Shown here: positions 63,034-64,000 of the stretch, one piece after another
Layout: every line of letters begins with the position of its first letter
How positions within the stretch are numbered: position 1 is the first letter of the stretch
DNA from: Sapria himalayana
Taxonomy: Eukaryota; Streptophyta; Magnoliopsida; Malpighiales; Rafflesiaceae
Direction of reading: 5' to 3'
DNA: 64,000 nucleotides
Assembly: GCA_029783825.1 (NCBI GenBank)
Contig: JAREIK010002966.1
Span: forward strand, 811,130-875,129
Translations under genes and position numbers: made by a program
Notes under the pieces: model-generated
The model's database searches: none
What the model saw: the letters and a program-made list of their open reading frames with translations, nothing else
Told to the model about the DNA's origin: nothing

Positions 63034-63972
63034 GCCAGAACATTAGCAGCTTATTATTGACTCAGGTGCTTTGCCACCTACACCGAGATGGATATACTTC
63101 TTAGGTAGTGAATAGCATCCTAAGATGGGAAGCTGATGCAATCACCAACCTTGCCCATGAGAATAGCAACATCAAAATTCATATTAGGTTTCTATTTTTA
63201 ATGCAATTTCTTTTGGCAATGTGCACAATGCTTTCTATTAATGAGTTATTTTTCAGGATGAATGTTAGGATACCACCTCTAGTTGAATTGTTGGATTTCT
63301 TTGATGTTAAACTGTAAAGGGCATCTAAAGGGGCACTAAGAACCTTAGCTTTTAAGAATGACGAGAATAAAAATTAGGTAATATTCCTTATTGTGATTGC
63401 TGATTCTTTATCATTTTTTTGACTTTTCAGATTGTCGAGTCTCGAGTGTAATGCTCTTCCCATAATCATCTTAATGTTGTGCTCAAAAGATGCTGCTATA
63501 CATTATGAAGCACGTTACTTTACTTAAAAATTGACTTCTCAATTAATTTTTTATTTATCACTGTTCTGAACTTTAGATCTTGGCCTTTGTTTTCTTATTT
63601 GGACCAATTATTTTTGTTATTGTAGGTAGGTGTTATTGGAAATTTGGTTCATTCATCTCCAAGCATTAAGAAAGAAGTTCTGTCGGTTGGGACATTGTAG
63701 TTTGTTATTAGTTTGCTCAGATCCTTCCATTAGTAGCATTTTGTGGAAAATTTAATCTCTTTTTATTATGTATCTGATCAAATTATATTTTTATATCATT
63801 ATCTAAAGTTACTATCTGAATTTATTTTAATTTACTATAATTTTGATATTTAAATTCGCTTTTAATAATTCTCTAAATGTTTTTCTGATAAATAGGTCAT
63901 GTTGCTCTGAGACAAAGGAAAGCTACTTTACCACTGAGATAGCTTGTGGTGACTAATTCGGATTGCAAGGTA
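63034..63972 (+). pseudogene. ARIA/ABAP1-like armadillo-repeat protein pseudogene, exons with introns
   Basis: The parent ARM-BTB protein binds ABA-related bZIP factors or replication partners. Exon 1 (63034-63185) reads PEH, stop, QLIIDSGALPP, then after a frameshift VVNSILRWEADAITNLAHEN and SNIK. Exon 2 (about 63255-63376) reads IPPLVELLDFFDVKL, stop, then GALRTLAFKNDENKN. Exon 3 (about 63430-63510) contains ECNALPIIILMLCSKDAAIH in a shifted frame. Exon 4 (about 63628-63700) reads VGVIGNLVHSSPSIKKEVL. Exon 5 (about 63899-63972) resembles SCCSESQREAALLLGQF...SDCK, decayed. Intron borders resemble GT/AG. Stops and frameshifts make it non-functional. It continues past the window. A segmental or transposon-carried gene copy fits better than a retrocopy. 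Confidence 0.85.
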
Positions 63973-64000
63973 AGCATATGTTGATTTTTCCATCACTTTT

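Overview
The window is a repeat-dominated, very AT-rich piece of a nuclear plant genome, most likely a flowering plant. The evidence is plant-type CACTA (En/Spm) transposases with the TNP2, DUF4218, DUF4216 and Transposase_24 regions, Ty1/copia and Ty3/gypsy remnants, and decayed copies of three eukaryotic genes: NAT10/Kre33 RNA cytidine acetyltransferase, ARF1 GTPase, and an ARIA/ABAP1-like armadillo protein. The species cannot be named from the sequence. I see no intact host gene and no tRNA, rRNA or CRISPR array. Every coding region found carries stops or frameshifts.

The layout is a nest of degenerate CACTA copies joined by long low-complexity arrays. From left to right: a copia RT/RNase H remnant (1-1080); a tandem array of ~570-bp AT-rich monomers (2575-5640); a CACTA 5' end of family 1 (6030-7949, terminus CACTACAA on the minus strand); an imperfect (TCTA)n array (7950-13450); a minus-strand CACTA body with a nearly full-length but broken tnpD (13670-17019), GA/GT tracts, a second ~570-bp array (17890-20050) and its 5' terminus at 22009; a captured NAT10 fragment with its introns (22260-22815); a foldback element with a GAGCTC-rich centre (22970-23955); a minus-strand CACTA tnpA relic (24290-27577); a hAT-like end (27600-28360); and another CACTA 5' end (29670-30978).

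A ~9.7-kb (TCTA)n array follows (30978-40710). Next come a plus-strand CACTA tnpA relic (40745-42240), two trinucleotide blocks (42690-43010 and 43770-44120), and a third tetranucleotide array in the opposite orientation (44130-48495). The element Z (48500-58518, plus) lacks tnpD. It contains a gypsy RNase H relic and a third ~570-bp array, into which an ARF1 retrocopy inserted with a 17-bp target-site duplication. Its 3' terminus (TTGTAGTG at 58511-58518) directly abuts the DUF4218 coding sequence of a CACTA element of a second family (58519-62269, TAGTAGTG end, ACCGACC subterminal repeats). The window closes with intron-containing exons of an ARIA-like armadillo pseudogene (63034-63972, running off the end).

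The genes do not form a pathway. What links them is transposition: family-1 CACTA elements appear to have the fixed order 5' TIR, subterminal CTAGGG repeats, AT-rich leader, ~570-bp tandem array, tnpD, tnpA, 3' untranslated-like block, trinucleotide/TATAC repeats, 3' subterminal repeats, 3' TIR. The captured genes and tetranucleotide arrays sit inside or at the edges of these units.
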